From Bacteroidales bacterium UBA1179 (GTDB lineage: Bacteria; Bacteroidota; Bacteroidia; Bacteroidales; Bacteroidaceae): a stretch of 25,235 bases of DNA. The stretch covers positions 8,988 through 34,222 of the forward strand of contig DBYT01000020.1 of NCBI GenBank assembly GCA_002309915.1. Direction: 5' to 3'. A program made the position numbers and the translations under genes. This document shows positions 1 to 8,286 of the stretch, piece by piece. Positions within the stretch are counted from its first letter, which is position 1, and every line of letters starts with the position of its first letter. A model generated the notes under the pieces. The model ran no database searches. It saw only the letters and a program-made list of their open reading frames with translations, and was not told the origin of the DNA.

Positions 1-1064
1 GACGGGTTGAGGTTGTAGATTATTGTCTTGGTCAGCTTATCCATGCTGTTGAGCCGGTCCAGATAACGGTTCATTGATTTTGCGGTCATTACCTGTGCCA
101 TTGAGTCAAAGCCGGTGTCCTTGCCAATCAGTTTGAACATCTTGGAGTTCTGGTTGCGTATCACTCCGTAGTGGAACTGCTGTGTCCATCCGGTGTCTGC
201 ATCCATCTTGCCGAATTCCAGCATCATGGCGCTCTTGAACTTGCGGATCTCCTGATCTGTCAGAGCTGTGCCTCCATATACCTTGGAGAATATGGCGTCA
301 AGTTCAGATGCTGTAAAGTCATCGGCATAGAACTCCTCCATTCCGTGGTCGCTCAGGCGGCAGCCCTGCTCCTCGAAATATTTGTGACGTACCAGCAGGG
401 CCTTTACTATATCGTCAAAGCAGTTGATGCTTACTCCGCTCACATTGGAAAGTTTGTCAATGTACTCGCGGTAAGCGGCGGGATTCTCAACTGTCATGGC
501 CATATCGGGGCGCCATGTGGGCAGTACTTTGACCTTGAATCCGCTCTCACGTATCTGTTTGTGGTACTCAAGAGAGTCAATGGGGTCATCGGTAGTGCAT
601 ACTGCCTCTACGTTGTAGTGCAGCATCAGGTTGCGGGCGCTGAACTCGGGGCTGGCCAGTTTCTCGTTGCACTCGTCATAGATCTCCTTTGCGGTCTGCG
701 GATTCAGGACCTTGTCTATTCCAAAGCAGGTCTTGAGTTCCAGGTGAGTCCAGTGATAGAGCGGGTTACGCATGCAGTAGGGCATGGTCTCGGCCCATTT
801 CTGGAACTTGTCCCAGTCGGATGCGTCGCCGGTTATGTATTTCTCGGCTACTCCGTTGGTGCGCAGTGCGCGCCATTTGTAATGGTCTCCGCCAAGCCAC
901 AGCTCGGTTATGGAACGGAACTTGTGGTCACTGGCTACCTCCTGCGGGTTGAGGTGGCAGTGGTAGTCTATGATAGGCAGTTTCTTTGCATGATCATGAA
1001 ACAGATGCTGTGCGGTTTTTGACTGCAATAGGAAATTCTCATGAATGAACGGTTTGTCGGTCAT
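1..1064 (-). CDS. uxaC: Glucuronate (uronate) isomerase UxaC, 3' end beyond window
   Basis: Uronate isomerase interconverts D-glucuronate/D-fructuronate and D-galacturonate/D-tagaturonate, the first step of cytoplasmic hexuronate catabolism. The frame opens at the ATG at 1062-1064 and stays open to the left edge, giving 354 codons; the family is usually about 470 residues, so roughly the last quarter is missing. Visible family motifs are IIDYHCHLNP near residues 31-40 (His35 and His37 are the expected metal ligands of this amidohydrolase-fold family), LWLGGDHYKWRA, NGVAEKYITGDA, NPLYHWTHLEL, and TKTIIYNLNP at the edge. It starts 32 nt after the uxaE stop and is probably the third gene of a pdxB-uxaE-uxaC transcript. 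A long plus-strand ORF over 171-1022 is only its antisense shadow. The identification is secure from motif order; substrate preference (glucuronate or galacturonate) cannot be told. Confidence 0.95.
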   Translation of the reverse strand, partial: MTDKPFIHENFLLQSKTAQHLFHDHAKKLPIIDYHCHLNPQEVASDHKFRSITELWLGGDHYKWRALRTNGVAEKYITGDASDWDKFQKWAETMPYCMRNPLYHWTHLELKTCFGIDKVLNPQTAKEIYDECNEKLASPEFSARNLMLHYNVEAVCTTDDPIDSLEYHKQIRESGFKVKVLPTWRPDMAMTVENPAAYREYIDKLSNVSGVSINCFDDIVKALLVRHKYFEEQGCRLSDHGMEEFYADDFTASELDAIFSKVYGGTALTDQEIRKFKSAMMLEFGKMDADTGWTQQFHYGVIRNQNSKMFKLIGKDTGFDSMAQVMTAKSMNRYLDRLNSMDKLTKTIIYNLNP

Positions 1065-1096
1065 ATTGGTTTAAATAATCAGGTTTTATAATCAGT

Positions 1097-2341
1097 TCAG
1101 AAAAGTCGTGCTATGTGACGGTCCAGGATGTTTTCCTTGACCTGTTCTGCAACCACATCGGCATTGCGCTCCAGGGCTGCGTAGAACTCGGGAGCCAACT
1201 CGGCGGCAATCTTGTAACTTACATGTACAAGCTGACGGAAATCGGGGTTGTAGAGCGGATCCTGCCGGTTGTGACGCAGTGCGCGGGCGTACTGGCTGCC
1301 GTCCCAGGATGCTATCTGCTCGGCGGTGGGCAGGTTTGCGGGGTTGATGTCAATGACGGTGGCGTAGGGACCGCAGAGTTCCTCCATGCGTCCCAGCGCA
1401 GAGATTGCAATCTTCTTGGCCAGTTCAAGTGCCTTATCATCGGCCAGGGCAAGACCTATGTTCTCCTCAAGCCATGTGGTGCCTGCGGTCTTGATGTGTA
1501 TGCCCTTGTCATACTGGCGGATGAGACGGCCCATGATGGGGTAGATTGAGAACTTGTCACTGCCGGAGTGAATGCTGAGCTTGAGTCCTTCGGGCAGGCC
1601 GAACTCCTTTACCGCAAAGTCAATCACGAGCAGATCCTCGCGGAACTCCTTCTCAAACTGTGCGGTGTCGCCCACGTATTCCACGCCTTTGTTGAATCGG
1701 CCCGTGAACTTGGGGGCGATGGTCTGTGCGGGTACCTTTTCCTGTGCCAGTGCGCTCAGGATGAAGAATATCTCAATGGGGGTCTGAGGTGCATCGACCT
1801 CATCCATGGATACTTCGGTTACAAAGTTGTCGGCACCTTTCTTGGATGCTATGTGCCTGTAAATCCGGCTTGCTTCCATGGCTGCGAAGAGATACTTTCC
1901 TGCCAGCTGCTCCAGCAGGCTTCGGTCCACCTTGAAAGGTTCCTCAATGCCGGGGATGCTCAGTGTGCCGGCGTATTTGAGATTGTTCTCTATGAACTTG
2001 CTCACTGAGTCTGCATCGGCGGGTTTTCCTATGTAGTCGGCAACGTCAATGGTAAAGAAATCAGATGCGTCAATGAAGCGGTCCACATTGTTCATGTTGA
2101 TGTGGTCGGCATCCACAAAGTAGGGTTTGCCGTAGCCCAAGGCCATTACGGCATCATCGGCCTCGCGACGTGTGTCGGCGGGCTCTGTGCCTATTATCTG
2201 ATGCTCGCGGTTGGACTTGTTCCAGACGGGAACGAACTCAAACGGATACTTGCCTGCAGCCTCTATGAGTGCTGCCAACTGAGCTTTTCCCTCATGTGAG
2301 AAACGGTCACCAATGCCAAAGGAATACTTGCCTAATTTCAT
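1097..2341 (-). CDS. uxaE: Tagaturonate/fructuronate epimerase UxaE
   Basis: The 414-residue product matches the UxaE family, which epimerises D-tagaturonate to D-fructuronate and lets cells bypass the UxaB/UxaA reduction-dehydration route for galacturonate. Recognisable features are the N-terminus MKLGKYSFGIGDRFSHEG, FVDADHINMNNVDRFI (residues 76-90), LKLSIHSGSDKFSIYP (253-268), IHIKTAGTTWLEEN (281-294) and HNRQDPLYNPDFRQLVHVSY (357-376); the conserved His residues in these blocks are the likely metal ligands (inference). Length is normal for the family. It lies 15 nt downstream of pdxB and 32 nt upstream of uxaC, whose product supplies its substrate, so the pair makes a compact galacturonate-to-fructuronate module. 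The start at 2341 gives a family-like N-terminus. No signal peptide or membrane segment is seen, so the enzyme is cytoplasmic. Confidence 0.9.
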   Translation of the reverse strand: MKLGKYSFGIGDRFSHEGKAQLAALIEAAGKYPFEFVPVWNKSNREHQIIGTEPADTRREADDAVMALGYGKPYFVDADHINMNNVDRFIDASDFFTIDVADYIGKPADADSVSKFIENNLKYAGTLSIPGIEEPFKVDRSLLEQLAGKYLFAAMEASRIYRHIASKKGADNFVTEVSMDEVDAPQTPIEIFFILSALAQEKVPAQTIAPKFTGRFNKGVEYVGDTAQFEKEFREDLLVIDFAVKEFGLPEGLKLSIHSGSDKFSIYPIMGRLIRQYDKGIHIKTAGTTWLEENIGLALADDKALELAKKIAISALGRMEELCGPYATVIDINPANLPTAEQIASWDGSQYARALRHNRQDPLYNPDFRQLVHVSYKIAAELAPEFYAALERNADVVAEQVKENILDRHIARLF

Positions 2342-2356
2342 TTGTATTTGGTTTGA

Positions 2357-3490
2357 TTAATCATCTGTATAGAATCCGGCTTCTCTCAGGAATACGGTGG
2401 AGCGGCCGGTATCATCGTTCAGTGTCCTGATGCAGAAGGCGGGGAATTCACGCCTTACGGGGTAGTGTGAGCGCTGCTTCTCGAATGAGGCTACATCGGC
2501 CCTGAGGGCTGCGTCATCATTTTTGATGTCGTATGTGTGGAGTATGGCATCGGCCAATACCTCCTGCGGGGTCTTGCCTGCGGTATCTATGCTGAACTCT
2601 GACGGCTGTACGGACTGGGGAACCTGGGTCACCTCCCAGTCGCGGCATGGCAGGTCAAAGAACTTGCCTAAGGCCTGCACGCTCATTGTGGTGCCTGTAG
2701 CCTTGCCGTCCACGGAGTATCCGGCTATGTGCGGGGTGCCGGTAAAGAGCAGTGAAAGCAGTTGGGGATCTATCTGCGGCTCGTTCTCCCATACATCAAG
2801 CGATGCGGCAAGGATACTCTTTTGTGCAAGTGCGTTCTTGAGTGCGGCACCGTCCACAACTTCACCTCGTGATGAGTTTATCAGAATCTGGTTCTTGTTC
2901 ATTGAGGCAAGTCTGGAGTCATCAAACATATGGAATGTTGCGTCCTCTCCGTCACGGATCAGGGGAACATGCAGGGTGATTATGTCGCTGCGGCTGATTA
3001 TCTCATCCAATGAAACGAACTGGCTCGATCCTTCGCGGCGGGCGCGGGGAGGATCGCACAGGAGTACCCTGAATCCCAGCAGGGCTGCCAGACGGGCCAC
3101 TTTGCTGCCGACGTTTCCTACACCGACTACGCCTATGGTCTTTTCCCTGAAACTGAATCCCAGTGTGCGGGACATGGTCACCAGAAGGGAGCCTATGTAT
3201 TGCTGGACCGACCATGAATTGCAGCCGGGGGCATTGGTCCATGTGATGCCGTGGGATTCACACCACTTGGTGTCAATGTGGTCATAACCGATGGTGGCGG
3301 TGGCGATGAAACGTACCTTGGTGCCCTCCAGAAGAGTCGCGTTGCATCGGGTGCGTGTCCTGATGACCAGAGCATCGGCATCCATAACCATTTCCCTGTT
3401 GATCTCACTGCCATGGGCATAAACTACCTGGCAGTAGGGTTCGAGCGCCCCTTTGAGGAAGGGGATATCGGAATCGCAGACTACTTTCAT
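2357..3490 (-). CDS. pdxB: Erythronate-4-phosphate dehydrogenase PdxB
   Basis: PdxB oxidises 4-phospho-D-erythronate in the DXP-dependent pyridoxal 5'-phosphate pathway. The 377-residue product is a D-2-hydroxyacid dehydrogenase: Rossmann motif VVGVGNVGSKVARLA (residues 121-135), an acidic residue (Asp146) at the end of the next strand, INSSRGEVVDGAAL with the catalytic Arg208, LDVWENEP with Glu237, and TPHIAGYSVDGKATGT with His254, the usual Arg/Glu/His set. The SVDGKATGT block and the C-terminal dimerisation region (about 290-377) separate PdxB from SerA or lactate dehydrogenases. It is the first gene of a minus-strand run (pdxB-uxaE-uxaC) and is divergent from the kinase operon, sharing a 102-bp gap. 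No convincing promoter for it was found there; the best is a one-mismatch GAACTTTG (3513-3520, minus). Its pairing with uronate genes is odd. Confidence 0.93.
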   Translation of the reverse strand: MKVVCDSDIPFLKGALEPYCQVVYAHGSEINREMVMDADALVIRTRTRCNATLLEGTKVRFIATATIGYDHIDTKWCESHGITWTNAPGCNSWSVQQYIGSLLVTMSRTLGFSFREKTIGVVGVGNVGSKVARLAALLGFRVLLCDPPRARREGSSQFVSLDEIISRSDIITLHVPLIRDGEDATFHMFDDSRLASMNKNQILINSSRGEVVDGAALKNALAQKSILAASLDVWENEPQIDPQLLSLLFTGTPHIAGYSVDGKATGTTMSVQALGKFFDLPCRDWEVTQVPQSVQPSEFSIDTAGKTPQEVLADAILHTYDIKNDDAALRADVASFEKQRSHYPVRREFPAFCIRTLNDDTGRSTVFLREAGFYTDD

Positions 3491-3564
3491 ACAGATGGGT
3501 ACAGAGGTTTTACAAAGTTCGTCATTTTATTAGGTCTTTTAATGATCCTTATTTAAAAAATTGT

Positions 3565-3572
3565 TAAGTTTG
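3565..3572 (+). promoter_or_regulatory. Bacteroidetes-type -7 element before the kinase operon
   Basis: TAAGTTTG matches the Bacteroidetes -7 consensus TAnnTTTG. No clear TTG -33 box lies 19-21 bp upstream, so this is a moderate prediction. The distance from the element's last base to the ATG at 3593 is 20 nt, close to the 20-25 nt found at the fimbrillin, pyrB and second-receiver promoters in this window. To the upstream in-frame GTG at 3584 it is only 11 nt, so spacing favours the ATG. Confidence 0.45.
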
Positions 3573-3592
3573 CGATATTACAAGTGACAGGA

Positions 3593-5998
3593 ATGATATT
3601 TATAGGCAGGAAAAAGGACTGTTTCCGCCCGGGTTCCGTTATCCGGGCCGTTTTTTATGCCGTGGCATTGTTGTCACTATTCTCATGCGGAATGAATGCA
3701 GGAAACCGGAAGGAACCTGATCATACGGTTCTGGTGCTGCATTCCTATAATGACATGGGGCAGGAGGGCAGTTACTTCCGCAGTTACATGGAAGGGCGTT
3801 TCCGCCACTATGGGATGAATGTCAGAATACACCACATCTACCTTGACCTGATACATAAGGAACTTCCGTTCACCGATGAGAACGGCAAGGATTGCTTTAT
3901 AGATACTGTCCGTCGTTATAATCCTGATATTCTTCTTATTAACGATGACCTGGCATTCCATTACATAATGGAGCGTGAGAACGTACTTCTAAAGACCATC
4001 CCTTCCGTCTTTGCGGGTGTATCGGCCGCGACGTTCGTACATCAGGATTATCCGCTTATGACAGGCTGGCGTGACCCTGTTGACCTGGCCGCCAACTGTA
4101 ACCTGTACCGAAGCCTGGGCTATCCCGGCAACCCTATAGTGGAACTGGATTACGGAGGGTATCAGGATGAACTCAGGGAGAGACTTTATTCCAACATTTC
4201 GGATACTACAGTATTCATAAACAACTCTGATTTTCACCTTGATTATTCCAATCTGTCATCAGATAAATATTCAGACAAGATAATTGTCAGTTTCCTGACC
4301 ATGGCCGATCCTGAGAGGAACCGCCGTTTAAGGGCCGATGACGACGCGGATCTGAACACTGAGGGTCTCAGGAATTCGGATATCGGCAAATCCTATACTT
4401 TCGAGGGACGTCAGGGACATATTCAGGTGAAATATGACCTGTTCAGCAACAGCCTCATTGACCTGACCCGCATACCTCAGATTACCGGTATACGTGAGCA
4501 GTTCGGCAGTTTCAGCAACCTTCTCGGTGCCAATGAGAGGGAGACCGAAGAGAATTACTACGAGCGTCCCAAGTTCCTGTGCGGATATTTCACAAGCGTT
4601 GAGACACAGATAACCGATCAGGTGCATTCCGCAATCCGCATCCTGAACGGTGAGAATCCCAGGGATATGCCGGTGGAGACTCATCAGAAGGAATACTACA
4701 TGGACTGGAACGCTATGATCCAGATGGATCCTCCTCTCAGTTACAATGATTATCAGGAGCAGTTCAGGATAATAAACGTCCCGTTCATGGTGGCCAACCG
4801 AGGGCTTTCCGTATCTTTGGTTGCGCTGGGTGTCATCATGGTGGCAGGACTGATATCCTTCCTTACAAGCGTCCGTTTCCGCAAGAGGAATACCCAGCGG
4901 GAAGAGGCTCTGGCGCTGCTCAAGCAGGAGACCCAACGCCGTTTGCTGGTACTTGAGGGCAGTGACTCCTTCTTCTTCAAGGTCAGGGACGGAAAGATAG
5001 GTTTCCTTCACAGTTCCCGCAGCGAACGGTTAACCCATGAATTTGAGTTGGAGGAGTACCGTAAGGAATTCGTGGCCCCCGAGAGTTACGGATCGTTTGA
5101 GATCTGCACGGGGCTTGTTGCGGCCGATACGGAGAAGTCAAAGGTGAGAATCCGTGCCAAGACACTCAATGATGTCTGGCATTGGTGGGAGGTCTCCTAT
5201 CGCAGGAACGTATCGGACAATATGGTGATAGGCTTTGCCGTGAGCGTGGACAAAATCGTGGAGTTCGAGAAGACGCTCCAGGAGTCAGCAATCAGGGCCG
5301 AGGAGGTTATCTCAAAGGAGAACTTCATAGCAAACATCACTCATGACATACGAACGCCGCTGAATGCCATATCGGGTTTTGCCCAGTTGCTTGCCGATGA
5401 GTGCAGCCCCGAAGACAAGGTGCTGTTCACTTCACTTATCCAGGACAACACGGAACAGCTGCTTGACCTTATTGATGAAGCTGTACGTAAACCGGCTGAC
5501 AGTACAGACTCCATGTCGTTCAAGATTCGCCGTATCAGTACCGCCAAACTGGTGAATGACAGTTACCATACCAACCGCATACTCTGTCCTTCGCACCTGA
5601 AGTTCAGGTTTGAGCCGTATCAGGGGGATGACGTGATGATAATGGCCGATCCCATACGTACCAGCCAGGTTATAAACAATTTCCTGAGCAATGCCTTCAA
5701 ATATACCCTTCAGGGGTCCGTCACCCTGGGGTGGACGGTTCTGGAGAAAGAGGGGTGCATCGAGGTTTATGTTGAGGATACCGGCATCGGTATCAGCGAG
5801 GAGGACAGCAAACTGGTCCGCCAGCGTTTCGGTATGGCCAAGGGTAATTACAAGGGTACCGGACTGGGTCTGGATATCTGCTACCAGATTATCGAGAAGC
5901 AGAACGGAGAGTACGGTTTTACAAGCAAACTGGGTGAGGGAAGCCGTTTCTGGTTCCGTCTCCCTATTGACAACACTAAAAAAGAATCTGCCGTATGA
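3593..5998 (+). CDS. Sensor histidine kinase with periplasmic ABC-substrate-binding-like domain (kinase 1)
   Basis: A membrane histidine kinase of about 801 residues (804 if the upstream GTG at 3584 is used). In order, numbered from the ATG at 3593: a hydrophobic N-terminus ending in a lipobox, LFSC (Cys32); a periplasmic region of about 365 residues resembling the ABC_sub_bind family (HTVLVLHSYN, PDILLINDDLAFHY, TIPSVFAGVS); one TM helix at about 405-427; a PAS-like linker with WHWWEVSYRR; HisKA with NITHDIRTPLNA (phospho-acceptor His584); and HATPase_c with N-box NNFLSNAFKYT (Asn700), VEDTGIGIS (Asp729) and GTGLGL. No receiver is attached. Oddities: the H-box has His-Asp where His-Glu is usual, and the second DHp helix reads LIDEAVRKPADS instead of the usual LINDILDFSKIE-like end. 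It overlaps the next kinase by ATGA. Partner receivers are probably the stand-alone ones on the opposite strand (inference). Ligand unknown. Confidence 0.88.
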   Translation: MIFIGRKKDCFRPGSVIRAVFYAVALLSLFSCGMNAGNRKEPDHTVLVLHSYNDMGQEGSYFRSYMEGRFRHYGMNVRIHHIYLDLIHKELPFTDENGKDCFIDTVRRYNPDILLINDDLAFHYIMERENVLLKTIPSVFAGVSAATFVHQDYPLMTGWRDPVDLAANCNLYRSLGYPGNPIVELDYGGYQDELRERLYSNISDTTVFINNSDFHLDYSNLSSDKYSDKIIVSFLTMADPERNRRLRADDDADLNTEGLRNSDIGKSYTFEGRQGHIQVKYDLFSNSLIDLTRIPQITGIREQFGSFSNLLGANERETEENYYERPKFLCGYFTSVETQITDQVHSAIRILNGENPRDMPVETHQKEYYMDWNAMIQMDPPLSYNDYQEQFRIINVPFMVANRGLSVSLVALGVIMVAGLISFLTSVRFRKRNTQREEALALLKQETQRRLLVLEGSDSFFFKVRDGKIGFLHSSRSERLTHEFELEEYRKEFVAPESYGSFEICTGLVAADTEKSKVRIRAKTLNDVWHWWEVSYRRNVSDNMVIGFAVSVDKIVEFEKTLQESAIRAEEVISKENFIANITHDIRTPLNAISGFAQLLADECSPEDKVLFTSLIQDNTEQLLDLIDEAVRKPADSTDSMSFKIRRISTAKLVNDSYHTNRILCPSHLKFRFEPYQGDDVMIMADPIRTSQVINNFLSNAFKYTLQGSVTLGWTVLEKEGCIEVYVEDTGIGISEEDSKLVRQRFGMAKGNYKGTGLGLDICYQIIEKQNGEYGFTSKLGEGSRFWFRLPIDNTKKESAV

Positions 5999-8286
5999 AA
6001 AGATATCTGTGGATAGTGTTGTCGCTGTTTTTCATAATCCTGTCCGGCTGTTCATCGGACTATAATAAGGAGTATGACAAGGATAAGACTTATAACGTGC
6101 TTTGTCTCTTTGTGTATGACTCCGTATTCCAGAATTACAGGATATATGAGCAGACTCTTTCCAAGTCGCTTTCTCAAAACGGAATAAAGGCCGATATCCG
6201 TAATGTTTATTCATCGGGCCACCTTGACATGGCACAGTCAGACGCCCTTGAGGCATCATTGGAACGTCTGCACCGGGAGCATTGGATTCCGGATGTGGTG
6301 TGCTGTATCGATGACCGTACGCTGAGCCTTTACCTACAGGGAGAGTATGACAGGTGGCTGCCGCCGGTTGACAGCATACCTATGGTCGCCGCCGGACTGC
6401 GCTGTCCGGACTGGGCGCTGATAAGACGCAGCAACAATACGGCTGTCTGCACTGACCTGCTGAATTTCCAGCGCAACATTGAACTGGCGGTCCGTATGGC
6501 TCCGTATACCGCTGTGCCCGGAAGACCTATATATCCCAACGTAGTGGTCATTGAGCTTGATACGACCGATTATGACAAGCGTATCAGGGAGCGTCTGCGC
6601 AGTGAACTGGACCGTCCACCGTACGTGAACAATATGGATTATCACGTAAAGGACCTGTCTCTGGAACAGCTGTCCGAGAGATACCGTGACTCCATTTTTA
6701 TAAACGTATTCTCCAATGCTTCACCCGAGTTGAATGACTACCGCAGTGACGGAGACTATCATGCTCACAGAGTCAAGATACTGAACAGCCTGACCATGAC
6801 TCCGTTCCTTACCGTAAAGAGGGATATAGAGAACGAGCAGGTTCTCAGTAAAACGCTTAAGCCGCAGTTCAGTGCCGTCAGGGACGGTTTTGCCGACGGC
6901 TCAAGACGCTCTCTGTGCGGTTATTTCGCATCTTATGAGACAGTTGCAAAGGACCAGGCCGTATATGTGGCCCGTATCCTAAAGGGTGAGGCGGCCGGCA
7001 GCCTGCCCATTAAGGAGCATGAAGCGGGCTACTATATGTCATGGAGAGCCATGGAGCTCCTTAATCTGGATTATGATGATTTCTGTAATGACTTTGTCAT
7101 AGTGAATGCCCCGTGGCGCGTGCAACACCCTGTCAGATATGTGCTCTTTATCATATTTGACATATTGCTGTTCCTGGTTGTGCTGTTGCTGGGTCTGCAT
7201 ATGCTTTTCCGTAAGAAGGATGTACAGTTGCAGGAAGCCCTTGATGAGATTGATAATGAGCGGATGATGCTTGACATGGCCCTTCAGAACGCTGACTGTA
7301 TTGTCATTAGTTCTCCCGATGACCTGACGGAACTGGAGCCGATGCTTCATCCTGATGATTCGGATGCCATCTCCGAACTGTTGGCCACTCTGGCATCGGG
7401 TAAGCCGGTCACAGCCCGCAAGTTCCGTCTCACCAAGGATGGAGGAGCCAGTTACAGATGGTGGCAGTTCAGGCCCAGTTTGAATATGAAATCCGAGGAA
7501 CAAGGAGCGCAGATGCTGGAGTCCCTGTCAGGTATAGTGATAGATATCAATGACGCCGAGCTCTATAACGAGTATATGACTGAGGCAGCCCTTGTGGCCG
7601 AGGAGATTACCAACAAGGAGACCTTCCTGATGAATATCAGCCATGAGATACGAACTCCGCTCAACGCGATTCTGGGATTCGCCCAGCTGCTCAGTACCGA
7701 TGACGGTCTGATACAGGGCGATGAGCGTGATGAGATAGTACGCCTGATACGTGAGAATTCCACTCTGCTCGGTGAGATGATTGAGGATATTCTCCAGTTC
7801 TCCAGGTTTGAGAGCGGCAGGGTCGATGTCAACCCGGTGGAGACTGAGATAGCGCCGCTTATGAAACGCATCTTTGACGAATGGTCACAGAATGTACCTC
7901 AAGCCCTGGAATTCAAGTTTGAGGCGGGCCGTGATCATGTCTATGCCGTTGTTGATCCGGCCAGGGTTGAGGCTATAATGGGCCAGTACATCAAGAACGC
8001 ATTCAAGTTCACCAGCAAGGGAACAGTATGGCTGGGCTGGTGCTTTAACCTGAATGAGGAGAGGGTGGAACTCTACGTCGAGGATACCGGCTGCGGCATA
8101 GAGAGCCGCCGTCAGAGCAAGGTGTTCAACATATTCTGGAAGGATGACATGTTCAAGACCGGTGTGGGTCTTGGTCTGACCATCGCCAAGATGTTTACTG
8201 AGAAGATGGAAGGTAATGTGGGGGTTGAGAGTAAACCCGGGGTGGGAAGCCGCTTCCATTCGTCTTTCAAGGCTTATATCAAATGA
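5995..8286 (+). CDS. Sensor histidine kinase with periplasmic ABC-substrate-binding-like domain (kinase 2, paralogue)
   Basis: A 763-residue kinase with the same plan as its upstream neighbour. It has an N-terminal signal with lipobox LSGC (Cys19) and a periplasmic ABC_sub_bind-like domain (about 30-375). The two share a diagnostic end: both have CGYF, then IL-x-GE, then YYM-x-W-x-AM. One TM helix follows at about 382-405, then a PAS-like linker (SYRWWQFRP), HisKA with ISHEIRTPLNA (His550) and a canonical second helix (MIEDILQFSRFESG), and HATPase_c with QYIKNAFKFT (Asn668), VEDTGCGI (Asp697) and GVGLGL. No receiver is attached. Its kinase core is more canonical than that of kinase 1. The start ATG lies inside the previous stop (ATGA, 5995-5998) and its own stop overlaps the next start, suggesting coupled translation and fixed stoichiometry. 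The pair looks like an old tandem duplication; heterodimer formation is possible but unproven. Confidence 0.9.
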   Translation: MKRYLWIVLSLFFIILSGCSSDYNKEYDKDKTYNVLCLFVYDSVFQNYRIYEQTLSKSLSQNGIKADIRNVYSSGHLDMAQSDALEASLERLHREHWIPDVVCCIDDRTLSLYLQGEYDRWLPPVDSIPMVAAGLRCPDWALIRRSNNTAVCTDLLNFQRNIELAVRMAPYTAVPGRPIYPNVVVIELDTTDYDKRIRERLRSELDRPPYVNNMDYHVKDLSLEQLSERYRDSIFINVFSNASPELNDYRSDGDYHAHRVKILNSLTMTPFLTVKRDIENEQVLSKTLKPQFSAVRDGFADGSRRSLCGYFASYETVAKDQAVYVARILKGEAAGSLPIKEHEAGYYMSWRAMELLNLDYDDFCNDFVIVNAPWRVQHPVRYVLFIIFDILLFLVVLLLGLHMLFRKKDVQLQEALDEIDNERMMLDMALQNADCIVISSPDDLTELEPMLHPDDSDAISELLATLASGKPVTARKFRLTKDGGASYRWWQFRPSLNMKSEEQGAQMLESLSGIVIDINDAELYNEYMTEAALVAEEITNKETFLMNISHEIRTPLNAILGFAQLLSTDDGLIQGDERDEIVRLIRENSTLLGEMIEDILQFSRFESGRVDVNPVETEIAPLMKRIFDEWSQNVPQALEFKFEAGRDHVYAVVDPARVEAIMGQYIKNAFKFTSKGTVWLGWCFNLNEERVELYVEDTGCGIESRRQSKVFNIFWKDDMFKTGVGLGLTIAKMFTEKMEGNVGVESKPGVGSRFHSSFKAYIK

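Noticed and set aside
171..1022. 283-residue plus-strand ORF at the left edge
   Set aside because: It is the antisense shadow of uxaC; its translation shows no family motif, while the minus strand gives an unbroken uronate isomerase.
3513..3520. GAACTTTG as a promoter for pdxB on the minus strand
   Set aside because: One mismatch at an important position (GA for TA) and no -33 box; too weak to list.
3584..3592. GTG start for kinase 1, three codons upstream
   Set aside because: It would leave only 11 nt after the -7 element; the ATG at 3593 gives the 20-nt spacing seen at other promoters. It is not excluded.
4328..5011. 227-residue minus-strand ORF inside kinase 1
   Set aside because: Shadow frame: the plus-strand kinase has intact motifs throughout, and the antisense product shows no recognisable domain.
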